In this document: in pieces, positions 8,424 to 16,141 of the stretch
Layout: each line of letters opens with the position of its first letter
Numbering within the stretch: the first letter of the stretch is position 1
DNA from: CAUZJF01 sp965248605
GTDB taxonomy: Bacteria > Chloroflexota > Dehalococcoidia > Lucifugimonadales > CAUZJF01
NCBI GenBank assembly: GCA_965248605.1
Contig: CBDFJV010000007.1
Span: 186,001 to 250,000, forward strand
DNA: 64,000 nucleotides
Reading direction: 5' to 3'
The notes under the pieces: model-generated
What the model was told of the DNA's origin: nothing
Seen by the model: only the letters and a program-made list of their open reading frames with translations
Database searches by the model: none
Program-made: the position numbers and the translations under genes

Positions 8424-8939
8424 CTATCTGGACGGCGCGTCGCCTCTTGGGATTGCGGCCCGGACGACGTTGACCGTCGCGATCAATGTCCACTTGAAAG
8501 ACCACGATCTCCCGGAATCCTTCACTAGCTCCTTGGCCTCGGCAGCGTGAGGAGGTGGGACCGGTTCGATTTCCAGTTTCACCTCCGCGGTCCTCGGCGA
8601 ACCCGTTCGCAGCGTTTCGCCGTTCAGGAATTCGACGCTGCTGTGCATAAAGGACTCTTTACGCTCTTTGCTGACCTGCTTGACGACGGTGTCGGTTCCA
8701 GTCTGCCTAGGCGCGGAGACGCCCTCTCCCCCTTGAAGACTGTGGATGATTGGGACCTCCATCGTGAGAGTCGAGCTTTCCCAGTAGCGCTGCTGGCACT
8801 CCAGGTCTACCCTGGCCTCTCGCACAGATACGTCCCCGTTAGGCTTCAAGTCCAATCTCACGTAGATCGTATCGCCCAGCTTGTAGGGCCGGTCTTCGAA
8901 TTCAAGAGCCAATTCCAGTGGGCGGAGTTTGTAGACCAT
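8424..8939 (-). CDS. Conserved hypothetical protein, possibly beta-sandwich (arrestin/Spo0M-like)
   Basis: A 171-residue protein with no motif I can assign with certainty. It opens with LELALEFEDRPYKLGDTIYV and then RLDLKPNGDVSVREARVDLE, a hydrophobic-alternating, beta-rich pattern like arrestin-type or Spo0M-like beta-sandwiches. A charged middle (SKERKESFMHS) and a tail FKWTLIATVNVVRAAIPRGD follow. No membrane segment or signal is seen. It sits between the DUF4392 gene (24 bp away) and the CehA-like gene (30 bp away), which suggests one transcript. The function is unknown and the arrestin comparison is only a fold guess. Confidence 0.7.
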   Translation of the reverse strand: MVYKLRPLELALEFEDRPYKLGDTIYVRLDLKPNGDVSVREARVDLECQQRYWESSTLTMEVPIIHSLQGGEGVSAPRQTGTDTVVKQVSKERKESFMHSSVEFLNGETLRTGSPRTAEVKLEIEPVPPPHAAEAKELVKDSGRSWSFKWTLIATVNVVRAAIPRGDAPSR

Positions 8940-8963
8940 GGGACTCGGCCTCCGGCTCGGGAG

Positions 8964-9821
8964 CTAGGCTGCAGCAATGCCATCGGCGGCAAGCAGAGCG
9001 TGGAGATGCTCGAGGGTCTGGCTGTTCTCCTCCAGAGTGAAGCCGTCGACCTTGTTCACCGACTTTGTCGTTATCCCGTCGACGGCACCTAGAGCGACGT
9101 TTCGCTTCACCAGCTCCTGCTCCGCCTCGATCGAAGGGAGGAGATTCTTGCGAGCCAGCTTCGACATCGACGCGACGAGCCCGTACCCCCCCCAGTTGGA
9201 GACGCTGCTGATTACCAGATTCGTGCACGTCGTTACGCAAGGGTCGGTGGCCAACGACGGCACGGTGGCGATCACCGATGCGAGGTTGCCCATGCCTATC
9301 TCGTTGCCACCGTCGCCGATGCCCACGGTGTTCGGATGGTCGGTCAACAGGTAGTCGATCTTTGCGTTGTATTCCGAGATGTTCTTGCCTTTCCAGTTCA
9401 GGTAGACACCGGCTTCGGTCAGGCCACAACGCTCTATAGCGATGATCACCGAGGGGTCGAGCTCGGAGCGCAGCTCGTCGGCGAATTTCCTGCTGGCGTC
9501 TTCGTCGGTGATGGGGAAGTCGACGACGCGTGCTCTGTCGCCCACGATTGCGGACATCAAGGGCTCGGTAAGGCGGTCCGTAACGTAGACGACCTCATAG
9601 CCCAGGGACTGAAGTGCATCGCCGATGACGATGGCTCCCGGCGGACCGTCGGTCTCCGTAGCGCCCGCGGCCAGGATGTAGAACCCCGTGATCACGATGG
9701 CCGTGCCGGGATGGTCGAGGACGAGGCGGGCCGCCTGGTCGCAGAAGTCGGGTGGGAGGTGGGGTCGTAGGGCCGATATTCCGCGGCCGTCGCGGTCGAG
9801 GATTATGTCTTCGACGGTCAT
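8964..9821 (-). CDS. DUF4392 protein, homologous to the C-terminal half of D-glutamate cyclase
   Basis: A 285-residue DUF4392-family protein. Diagnostic blocks are TGFYI with ATETDGPPGAIVIGDAL (45-70), IAIERCGLTEAG (128-138) and GIGDGGNEIGMGN (167-179). In mammals this domain is the C-terminal half of DGLUCY, which converts D-glutamate to 5-oxo-D-proline; the N-terminal half is DUF1445. Here the DUF1445 partner is the next gene upstream on the same strand. Cytosolic location is expected. The 149-bp gap between them holds a GTAGGGGC-type hairpin. Confidence 0.85.
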   Translation of the reverse strand: MTVEDIILDRDGRGISALRPHLPPDFCDQAARLVLDHPGTAIVITGFYILAAGATETDGPPGAIVIGDALQSLGYEVVYVTDRLTEPLMSAIVGDRARVVDFPITDEDASRKFADELRSELDPSVIIAIERCGLTEAGVYLNWKGKNISEYNAKIDYLLTDHPNTVGIGDGGNEIGMGNLASVIATVPSLATDPCVTTCTNLVISSVSNWGGYGLVASMSKLARKNLLPSIEAEQELVKRNVALGAVDGITTKSVNKVDGFTLEENSQTLEHLHALLAADGIAAA

Positions 9822-9913
9822 GTGGCGTTTCTCCTAACTTCGATTAGATCGGCGGGCGTCAATCCTACCATGGGGGGGCTCCATCTCCCGTTGGTCGCGG
9901 TCGACGGGCGCAG

Positions 9914-9942
9914 GTCCCGATGCTGCATCGGGACGCCCCTAC
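9914..9942. repeat. Hairpin of the GTAGGGGC-arm family, between DUF4392 and DUF1445
   Basis: A 10-bp stem GTCCCGATGC / GCATCGGGAC with a one-base loop (9914-9934) is followed by GCCCCTAC (9935-9942). It has no T-run, so it is not a standard terminator. Confidence 0.6.
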
Positions 9943-9970
9943 GAGGCAGATGTCGTCGGCTCCGGCCCGG

Positions 9971-10765
9971 TCAGAGGACGGAGACGTCTTCGTCGCGGAG
10001 GTCGGTGATAAACATGTGGCCGGGCGAGTGGGTAATCATCAGCGGCGGCTTCGATTTCATCGCTACCGCCTGAGGCGTGACTCCACAGGCCCAGAAGACG
10101 GGCACGTCGCCGTCCTTGAACTCTGTCGGGTCTCCGAGGTCAGGGACGGTCGGGTCGGAAACGCCGATCACCTCGGGGTTGCCGACTTGGACGGGCGCCC
10201 CGTGGACGGCGGGGAAGCGCGAGGTGACCTGCACGGCTTTGATGACCTTGTCTTCGGGTATGGCCCGCATGGAGACGACCATCGGCCCGGAGAAGACGCC
10301 GGCGGGTGTCGTCTCGGTCGATGTGATGAACATGGAGACGTTGGTGCCCTTCTCGAAGTGGGGAAGAGAGATTCCAGCTCGGATCAACGCCGCTTCGAAG
10401 GAGTAGCTGCAACCGATCAGGAAAGAGACCATGTCGTCGCGCCAGTAGTCGGATATGTCGTCGGGCTCAGCGACCATCTCTCCGTACTCGTAGACCTTAT
10501 ACTTAGGCAGGTCGGTCCTGAGGTCGGCGCCGGGGGCCGTCTGTCGCGGCTCCGCCGAACCAGCCTCGACGACCTCGATGAGCGGACATGGCTTGGGGTT
10601 GCGCTGGCAGAAGAGCAGGAAGTCGAAGGCAAGGTCTTTCGGTAGAACGACGAGGTTGGCCTGGACGTGGCCGGGCGCCATCCCGCTGGTGTAGCCGGTG
10701 ATCTCGCGGCTACGGATGCGCTCTCTGATTTCCTTTGGTGTCGTCGGTATCGCTGTTGCTTGCAT
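9971..10765 (-). CDS. DUF1445 putative hydro-lyase, homologous to the N-terminal half of D-glutamate cyclase
   Basis: A 264-residue protein of the DUF1445 (putative hydro-lyase) family. Family blocks are GYTSGMAPGHVQANLVVLP, FLLFCQRNPKPCPLIEV, DDMVSFLIGCSYSFEAALI, GPMVVSMRAI and VFWACGVTPQ near the C-terminus, ending ITHSPGHMFITDL. The ATG at 10765 is preferred over an upstream in-frame start 42 codons earlier because conserved sequence begins here and a GGAGG lies about 15 bp upstream. Together with the DUF4392 gene it reconstitutes the two domains fused in eukaryotic DGLUCY, which suggests D-glutamate turnover. The biochemical link is inferred from the fusion. Confidence 0.85.
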   Translation of the reverse strand: MQATAIPTTPKEIRERIRSREITGYTSGMAPGHVQANLVVLPKDLAFDFLLFCQRNPKPCPLIEVVEAGSAEPRQTAPGADLRTDLPKYKVYEYGEMVAEPDDISDYWRDDMVSFLIGCSYSFEAALIRAGISLPHFEKGTNVSMFITSTETTPAGVFSGPMVVSMRAIPEDKVIKAVQVTSRFPAVHGAPVQVGNPEVIGVSDPTVPDLGDPTEFKDGDVPVFWACGVTPQAVAMKSKPPLMITHSPGHMFITDLRDEDVSVL

Positions 10766-11299
10766 TGTCTTGCTCTCCCGCCTCCTGGCCGATATCGATA
10801 GCCTATTGAGACCGGAGGCAGCCGTCAAGTGAGATGAGGCGGGAACCGGACTCCGTTCGAACGCTTTTTGAAATGTTCCATTTCGCTCCAACTTGTTCCC
10901 CGCAGCTACGCAAGTGAGCGGCCGGCGGAACAGTCCAGCGTCCCGGTCCCAGATGGGCAGACACGCAGAGCCTGTCCCAGAAGAAACGCCGTCTTACCTC
11001 CTCTCCCTCTGGGAGAGGATTGAGGTGAGGGTGACTGGGCCAATCCACGAAAACCGTCGCTGATTACCATCGCCTCGACGACTCCAGACGGCCCTCTTAC
11101 TGTGTTGCAGTGGAGATGGGACTTCTGAGACAGGCTCCGCAGGTCTGCCCCTACGTGTTCAGTCCGTGTCTGACGCGTGTCGGTATTCCCCCTTCTCCCC
11201 GAGAGGCTCGGGATCTTCGACAATCTTCCCGAGGGGGGGAAGAGGTAAGACACACCTCTTGCACAGACTATGGCACAATTATGCTATTCAGTTTGCCCT
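10766..11299. other. Intergenic region with short palindromes, no gene seen
   Basis: This 534-bp gap holds no convincing gene. It contains a perfect hairpin CCTCTCCC-TCT-GGGAGAGG (11000-11018) and a second G/C-rich inverted segment around 11190-11255 (CCTTCTCCCCGAGAGG, then CCCGAGGGGGGAAGAGG). These resemble the dispersed palindromes elsewhere in the window. Confidence 0.5.
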
Positions 11300-12196
11300 T
11301 TACTTGCCGCTGACGGTGGTGTTGGCCATGTCTTCGATGAAGTTGGCGATGCCGGAGTGGTCGAGGTCTCCTTTGTCGTCGTTGATCAACGAGCCGATCA
11401 TCTGCTGGATCAGGCTCGTTACGGGCAAGGGGACACCGATATCCTTGCCTGTCAGAAGGGCGTTCTGGAGGTCCTTCTGGTGCAGACGGATGCGGAAGCC
11501 GGGCTTGAAGTCGCCGGAGATCATCATGGGAGCCTTGGCCTCCATCACGGTGCTGCCCGCAAGGCCGCCTCTTATGGCCTCGAACACGACCTGTGGGTCG
11601 AGGCCCGCCTTCTTGGCGAGGACGAGGGCCTCCGCCAGAGCCTCGATGTTCGCCGCGACGATGATCTGGTTCGCGAGCTTGGTGGTATTGCCGGCGCCGT
11701 AGTCGCCGCACAGGACTATGCTTCCGCCGACGACGCCGAGCAGGTCATGGTACTTGTCGAAGACGCCCTGCTTGCCGCCGACCATTATGGCGAGGGTGCC
11801 GTCGATGGCTTTGGGCTCGCCGCCGCTAACCGGAGCGTCTAGAAAGTCGACGCCGGCTGCTTCGCAGGCAGCCGCGATCTTTTGGGACGACCCGGGCGCG
11901 ATGGAGCTCATGTCGATGACGGTCGCTCCCTTCTCGGCGCCTTCGAGCACGCCGTCGGGGCCCATGATGGCGGCCTCCGAGTCGGCGGAGTCGGGCACCA
12001 TCGTGATGGTCAGGGGCGCGGTGCTTGCGGCCTCGCTGGCTGTAGAAGCGGCTTTCGCGCCGTCGGTTACGAGCTCTTCAACGGCCGAACCAACGATGTC
12101 GTAAACGGTCAGTGAGTAACCGGCGTTGATCAGGTTCCTGGCCATGGGCCTGCCCATAATCCCGAGACCAACGAATCCTATGTCTTTGTCACCCAT
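11300..12196 (-). CDS. Beta-hydroxyacid dehydrogenase (2-hydroxy-3-oxopropionate reductase / GarR-like)
   Basis: A 298-residue NAD(P)-dependent beta-hydroxyacid dehydrogenase. It has the nucleotide loop GLGIMGRPM (10-18), the substrate-binding DAPVSGG (120-126) and the catalytic block GAGNTTKLANQ with Lys173. The length and the LHQKDLQNAL segment fit tartronate-semialdehyde reductase (GarR/GlxR) or 3-hydroxyisobutyrate dehydrogenase, and sequence alone does not separate them. An AGGAG lies 7 bp before the ATG. It is the first gene of the minus-strand run leading to the D-glutamate cyclase homologues. Confidence 0.88.
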   Translation of the reverse strand: MGDKDIGFVGLGIMGRPMARNLINAGYSLTVYDIVGSAVEELVTDGAKAASTASEAASTAPLTITMVPDSADSEAAIMGPDGVLEGAEKGATVIDMSSIAPGSSQKIAAACEAAGVDFLDAPVSGGEPKAIDGTLAIMVGGKQGVFDKYHDLLGVVGGSIVLCGDYGAGNTTKLANQIIVAANIEALAEALVLAKKAGLDPQVVFEAIRGGLAGSTVMEAKAPMMISGDFKPGFRIRLHQKDLQNALLTGKDIGVPLPVTSLIQQMIGSLINDDKGDLDHSGIANFIEDMANTTVSGK

Positions 12197-12400
12197 GAAC
12201 TGCTCCTTTTGCTGCCGCTCGTTCCGCGTCCGCGGACAGCTTTGCTGCGTTCTGACTTGTGCTGGCGTGAATTATTGGCGAGCGCGGTTGCAGAGTCAAG
12301 GTGCGTGGTTCGACAAGCTCACCATGAGCGGTTGGGCGGTGGTTCGGGCGGGCACGTACGCGCCCTACGGAACATCGGGCCCACCCTGGTGCCAAACCGC

Positions 12401-12425
12401 GGGCAGGTCTGAGACCTGCCCCTAC
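12401..12425. repeat. Hairpin of the GTAGGGGC-arm family
   Basis: GGGCAGGTCT-G-AGACCTGCCC (12401-12421) is a 10-bp stem with a one-base loop. It runs directly into CCTAC, giving GCCCCTAC at 12418-12425. Confidence 0.6.
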
Positions 12426-12588
12426 GCACAGTTCTCGTAGGGGAGGGTCTCCGGTCCTCCCATTTCCTGGGGTGACAAAGGGGGGCGCTGCCCCTACGGA
12501 AGAAACAGGTGGTCGGTTGACGGGGCATTTCGGGGCGTCCTACTATGAACCGAGACGACATCCTCACAGGACGAAGGCGAGGACATAC

Positions 12589-13299
12589 ATGGCGGACCAG
12601 CGGTCGCCGGACGACTCGGATGCTGACAAGAAGCGGGAGAACCCGCTGCTCAGCATCGGGCTGAACGTCCTCGTTCCGGTCATCGTTCTCATGCGGTTCA
12701 GCGGCGACGACAGGCTTGGACCAGTGTACGGCCTGCTGGTCGCGCTCGCCTTTCCGGTGACGTACGGGCTGTACGACTTTATCCGGCGCCGAAACCTGAA
12801 CTTCGTTTCGGGGCTCGGATTCATCGGCATCCTGTTGACGGGCGGCGTCGGCCTCTTAAAGCTCGACGTACAGTGGATCGCCATCAAGGAAGCGGGGATC
12901 CCGTTGATCATAGGAGCCGCAATTGTCGGATCTCTGAGGACGCGCTTTCAGGTCGTCCGGAAGCTGCTCGGCCAGATGATCAAGCTAGACGTGGTCGAAG
13001 CGGCGCTGCAGGAGAAGGGGACTGTGGAGGCCTTCGAGAAGCGGCTCGTCCGCTCTACGTACATCGTCGGCGCCTCGTTCTTGCTCTCGGCTATCCTCAA
13101 CTACATCCTGGCGCGGATGATCGTGGTCAGCCCCGCCGGGACGACGGCCTTCAACGAGGAGCTGGGCAGAATGACGGCCCTGAGCTTCCCAGTGATCGCG
13201 GTGCCGTCGGTCATAGTGCTGACTATCGCGGTGATGTACCTGCTGAACGGCATCACGAAGCTTACGGGACTCGAGGCGCAGAACGTGTTGCGACGGTAG
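12589..13299 (+). CDS. VC0807-family integral membrane protein
   Basis: A 236-residue polytopic membrane protein. After a charged N-terminus (MADQRSPDDSDADKKREN), six hydrophobic segments can be read, beginning with LLSIGLNVLVPVIVLM. Length and pattern fit the VC0807 family, a membrane family without assigned biochemical function, once noted as intracellular-septation-A-like. The ATG at 12589 is chosen because conserved sequence begins there and GGCGAGGAC lies just upstream; the longer frame from 12472 reads through non-conserved intergenic sequence. A small gene follows 10 bp later. Confidence 0.8.
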   Translation: MADQRSPDDSDADKKRENPLLSIGLNVLVPVIVLMRFSGDDRLGPVYGLLVALAFPVTYGLYDFIRRRNLNFVSGLGFIGILLTGGVGLLKLDVQWIAIKEAGIPLIIGAAIVGSLRTRFQVVRKLLGQMIKLDVVEAALQEKGTVEAFEKRLVRSTYIVGASFLLSAILNYILARMIVVSPAGTTAFNEELGRMTALSFPVIAVPSVIVLTIAVMYLLNGITKLTGLEAQNVLRR

Positions 13300-13309
13300 G
13301 ACGCTCGAT

Positions 13310-13642
13310 GTGCTTCTGTCTCAATCGGGATTCGTCAGACAGGTCGATCTGATGATCGGAGAGCTCTCCGACGCCGTAGCCGAACGTCGTGAGCTCACCG
13401 CGGATTTCAAGATCATGTTGATCCTAAACCTTAGATACCTTCGGAACCAGCTTGTGGGCCTCGAGCGGCCGGACGCCCCGATTCCCGAGCAGATCGCTCT
13501 CCTGTATAGCGACCTGCGAGAGATTCGTAACATCGCTCCTGAATGGATAGCCGATCGGATTGGAGCCATGTTCGCCGATAAGACGTTCGCGCTGGCTCTC
13601 GGTTCTGCCGTGGGGTCTGTCCTGGTAGCAGCACTGAAATGA
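13310..13642 (+). CDS. Small hypothetical protein with a C-terminal hydrophobic tail
   Basis: A possible 110-residue protein starting with GTG (13310) 10 bp after the VC0807-family gene. It is charged and helical (IGELSDAVAERRELTADFK, LYSDLREIRNIAPEWIAD) and ends with a short hydrophobic stretch FALALGSAVGSVLVAAL that could anchor in the membrane. No family is recognised. Codon use looks coding, and the closeness to the membrane-protein gene suggests co-transcription, but the start is uncertain; ATG codons at 13350 and 13353 are alternatives. Confidence 0.5.
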   Translation: MLLSQSGFVRQVDLMIGELSDAVAERRELTADFKIMLILNLRYLRNQLVGLERPDAPIPEQIALLYSDLREIRNIAPEWIADRIGAMFADKTFALALGSAVGSVLVAALK

Positions 13643-14080
13643 ACTCAGTGTCTGCTTCGGTTGGTGAAACGCGGATTCGGCCTCGGTGCGCAGGGGTTTC
13701 ATCGAAATCCAAGTACGCTCCACACCTACTGCACACATCCGGTGAGACTCGACTGAGTAACTCTAAATGGGCAAGCTTCGGTAGTGACGTTGATCTCGAT
13801 CATCCTAAGCCCGAATCCACCGACGGACAGGGATGGACGACGTGAGGACAGCGGAAGGGGGTGAGGGAGTTACAGGCGTGATGATCCGGGCTCGAATTTG
13901 GGTAGACGGGAGGTTGGCGGGCGGTCTGCAGGCGCTTTTGGGGGCACCGATGGCGGCCTACAGTGGCTGTGGCGAGCCAGATGGCGGGATAGGACACGGC
14001 AAGAGGCGCTCGCGGACTGGGCTGGCGCGAGTTTGCGGGGACGTTGGGTTGGCTGGTGGGTCAGTGGCGGACGGGCTCCG
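13643..14080. other. Intergenic flank of the IS1380 element, no gene seen
   Basis: This 438-bp region holds no recognisable gene. Plus-strand ORFs crossing it continue antisense through the IS1380 transposase and look spurious. The left end of the IS1380 element must lie near its right side, but I could not identify matching terminal inverted repeats by eye. Confidence 0.4.
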
Positions 14081-15406
14081 TCAGGCTGGGAGTGGAATGG
14101 CTCGCAGTCGGGCCAGGGCGCGGCTGAACTGCTCCTCCCAGGGCCAGCGCCGGGGAAGCTGCAGGGTCAATCGGCGTGCCGAGCGGGTGATCCGTCCGGC
14201 CAAGGCAAAGACCCGTCGTCTGAGGGTCTTGGTGGTCACGATCTGCTGACCCAGGCCGATGCGGGCTGTCCAGCGGGCCAGGTTGTGCGCCATCACCTGT
14301 ACCGCCAGCCAGGCGCCGTTGGCGGCGAAACGGCCCGAGGGGAGATGGTTCAGCCCCACGCCGTACTTGAGGTCGCGTATCGCATTCTCGATCTCGGCGT
14401 GACGGCGATGATCGGCCTCCAGTTCCAGCGTCTCCCCGTCCCGGTCGGTGATGAAGCCGTGATAGCTGTAGGTGGCGAAGAGAGCCAGTTGAGAACAGGG
14501 CGCCGGCTTCACCCGCCGGACGATGAGCCGTACCGGCGCGGCGTCCGCCTCGGCCTGGAACGGGGTGTAGGTGGTCTCGGCCACATCGGCGGCGCCGTCC
14601 ATCCAGTAAGGAATCGGCGTCCAGGCATCTTCGGGTATCGCCTCGATGAGATTCCGCAGGCGGGCGCGCTGGCGGATGGCGATGGAGAAGCGGACATCCA
14701 TCCGGCGGCAGACGGCGACCACGGCGTGGGTATAGAAGCCGCTGTCGGCCCGCACCGTGAGTTGGCCCCTGGCTCCGCAGTAGCGCACCCGCCCCACCGT
14801 TTCACGCAGGAAGTGGGCAGCGCCGCGGGCGGTGTTAGCCCGGCCCTCGCGCAGGCGGGCCATCAGCACGTCGCCGGTGCCGGCGGCGACGGCCAGCAGC
14901 GGGTGATAGCCCCGCGCACCGGTGTAGCCGTGGTGGCGGGCGCCCTCCTTGGCCAGTCCGTAGGTCTCGCAGATCGTCGAATCAAGGTCGATGGTGAATG
15001 GTGCGTCGCCGGGTCCGGCACCGGCCTTCCAGACCCGGGCCAGCAACTCGCGGCTCACCCGGTCCAGTTGGCGGACATGGCCCCACCTGAAGCTGCGCAG
15101 GAAGGTGCCCAGGGTGGAGGGAGCCTTAGCCGTGAAACCGAGCACGCGGGCGGTCCCGCCGGCGCGCAGCACATCGGCGTCGTCGATGCAATCTCCGCCG
15201 GCTAGGGCGGAGGCCACCAGGGTCATCATCTTGTCGCCGGTGTTCGCCCGGCCCGGCGCGCCGCCGAGGTCGAGGTGCTTCCGGAGGAGTTGGGGCAGGC
15301 CAAGGCGCAGGGCGAGGGTGGCGGGAAGGATCAGCCCGGCATTGGCCACCAGGCGGTGGTCGTCGAAGGCGATTTGGATGCGGTCGGGGTGGTTACGTGG
15401 TAGCAT
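14081..15406 (-). CDS. IS1380-family transposase
   Basis: A 441-residue DDE transposase of the IS1380 type. It has an N-terminal segment typical of the family (ANAGLILPATLALRLGLPQL), FTIDLDSTICETYG near residue 136 with the first catalytic Asp, VRADSGFYTHAVV near 218 with the second, and RRHAEIENAIRDLKYGVGLN near 345 with the Glu, followed by NHLPSGRFAANGAWL. The frame is intact, so it may be active. The open frame just outside its right side is the 5'-truncated cyclase gene, so this element probably caused that truncation. Confidence 0.88.
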   Translation of the reverse strand: MLPRNHPDRIQIAFDDHRLVANAGLILPATLALRLGLPQLLRKHLDLGGAPGRANTGDKMMTLVASALAGGDCIDDADVLRAGGTARVLGFTAKAPSTLGTFLRSFRWGHVRQLDRVSRELLARVWKAGAGPGDAPFTIDLDSTICETYGLAKEGARHHGYTGARGYHPLLAVAAGTGDVLMARLREGRANTARGAAHFLRETVGRVRYCGARGQLTVRADSGFYTHAVVAVCRRMDVRFSIAIRQRARLRNLIEAIPEDAWTPIPYWMDGAADVAETTYTPFQAEADAAPVRLIVRRVKPAPCSQLALFATYSYHGFITDRDGETLELEADHRRHAEIENAIRDLKYGVGLNHLPSGRFAANGAWLAVQVMAHNLARWTARIGLGQQIVTTKTLRRRVFALAGRITRSARRLTLQLPRRWPWEEQFSRALARLRAIPLPA

Positions 15407-15568
15407 CTATCGGGTGCTCCTTTTCTGGGACCGGTTTTCTGTTTCAAAACCATTATCCCAGATTCAGAGGCGCACCCTTTTGTTTCTTCAGCAGGCCTCC
15501 TACACGCCGTCCTTCGGTGGATTAGGGCTAAACCTGGGGGCCAGTCGCCGGCGGGCACGGTTACGATA

Positions 15569-16045
15569 ATGTTCAGCGACATCGAAGGCTCCACCAGTCT
15601 AACCGAGGCCCTCGGTGACAACGGGGCGCAGGAGGTGTTCCGCGCTCACAACTCCACCATGCGGGAGCTGGTGGCGGCTCACGATGGGTACGAGGTAAAG
15701 ACCATAGGCGACAGCTTCATGGTCGCTTTCTCCAGCGCTCGCGACGCCCTCTCGTGTGCGCTGGCGGTACAGGCGGCTTTCGCGGAGTCTAGCGAGCACC
15801 AGGTCCGTGTGCGCATAGGCCTACACACAGGCGAGGCAATCAAAGAGGGCGACGACTTCTTCGGCAAGAACGTGATACTCGCGGCCCGAATAGCAGACAA
15901 AGCCAGAGGTGGGGAGATCCTCGTCTCGTCGCTCGTAAAGCAGCTGGTCGAAAGCTCTGGGGAGTTTCAGTTCGACGATGGCAAGGACGTTGAATTGAAG
16001 GGCCTTTCGGGGTCCCAGCAAGTCTTCAGCGTGGCCAGCCAGTAG
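15569..16045 (+). CDS. Class III adenylate/guanylate cyclase domain, probably 5'-truncated
   Basis: A class III nucleotide cyclase catalytic domain: FSDIEGST with the first metal Asp, GYEVKTIGDSFMVAF with the Lys and second Asp, and FGKNVILAARI with the Asn/Arg pair. The residues needed for activity appear present. The frame stays open upstream to at least 15458, encoding PAGTVTIMFSDIEGST as in intact homologues, but has no ATG, GTG or TTG before the internal ATG at 15569. The natural start is therefore probably lost, with the IS1380 element lying directly upstream. Starting at 15569 would remove the first beta-strand, so the product may be inactive. A pseudogene call is equally reasonable. 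Confidence 0.75.
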   Translation: MFSDIEGSTSLTEALGDNGAQEVFRAHNSTMRELVAAHDGYEVKTIGDSFMVAFSSARDALSCALAVQAAFAESSEHQVRVRIGLHTGEAIKEGDDFFGKNVILAARIADKARGGEILVSSLVKQLVESSGEFQFDDGKDVELKGLSGSQQVFSVASQ

Positions 16046-16141
16046 ACTGCGCCACGCCGCCGGCCGGATTTTCTCAACGGCAGCACACGCCCGGAGACAG
16101 CCTCAGCGCCGCCGAACCGGCGGGCGATTTGCGTCCAGGGC

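Noticed and set aside
13898..15205. 435-codon plus-strand ORF
   Set aside because: Antisense to the IS1380 transposase; its length results from high GC content.
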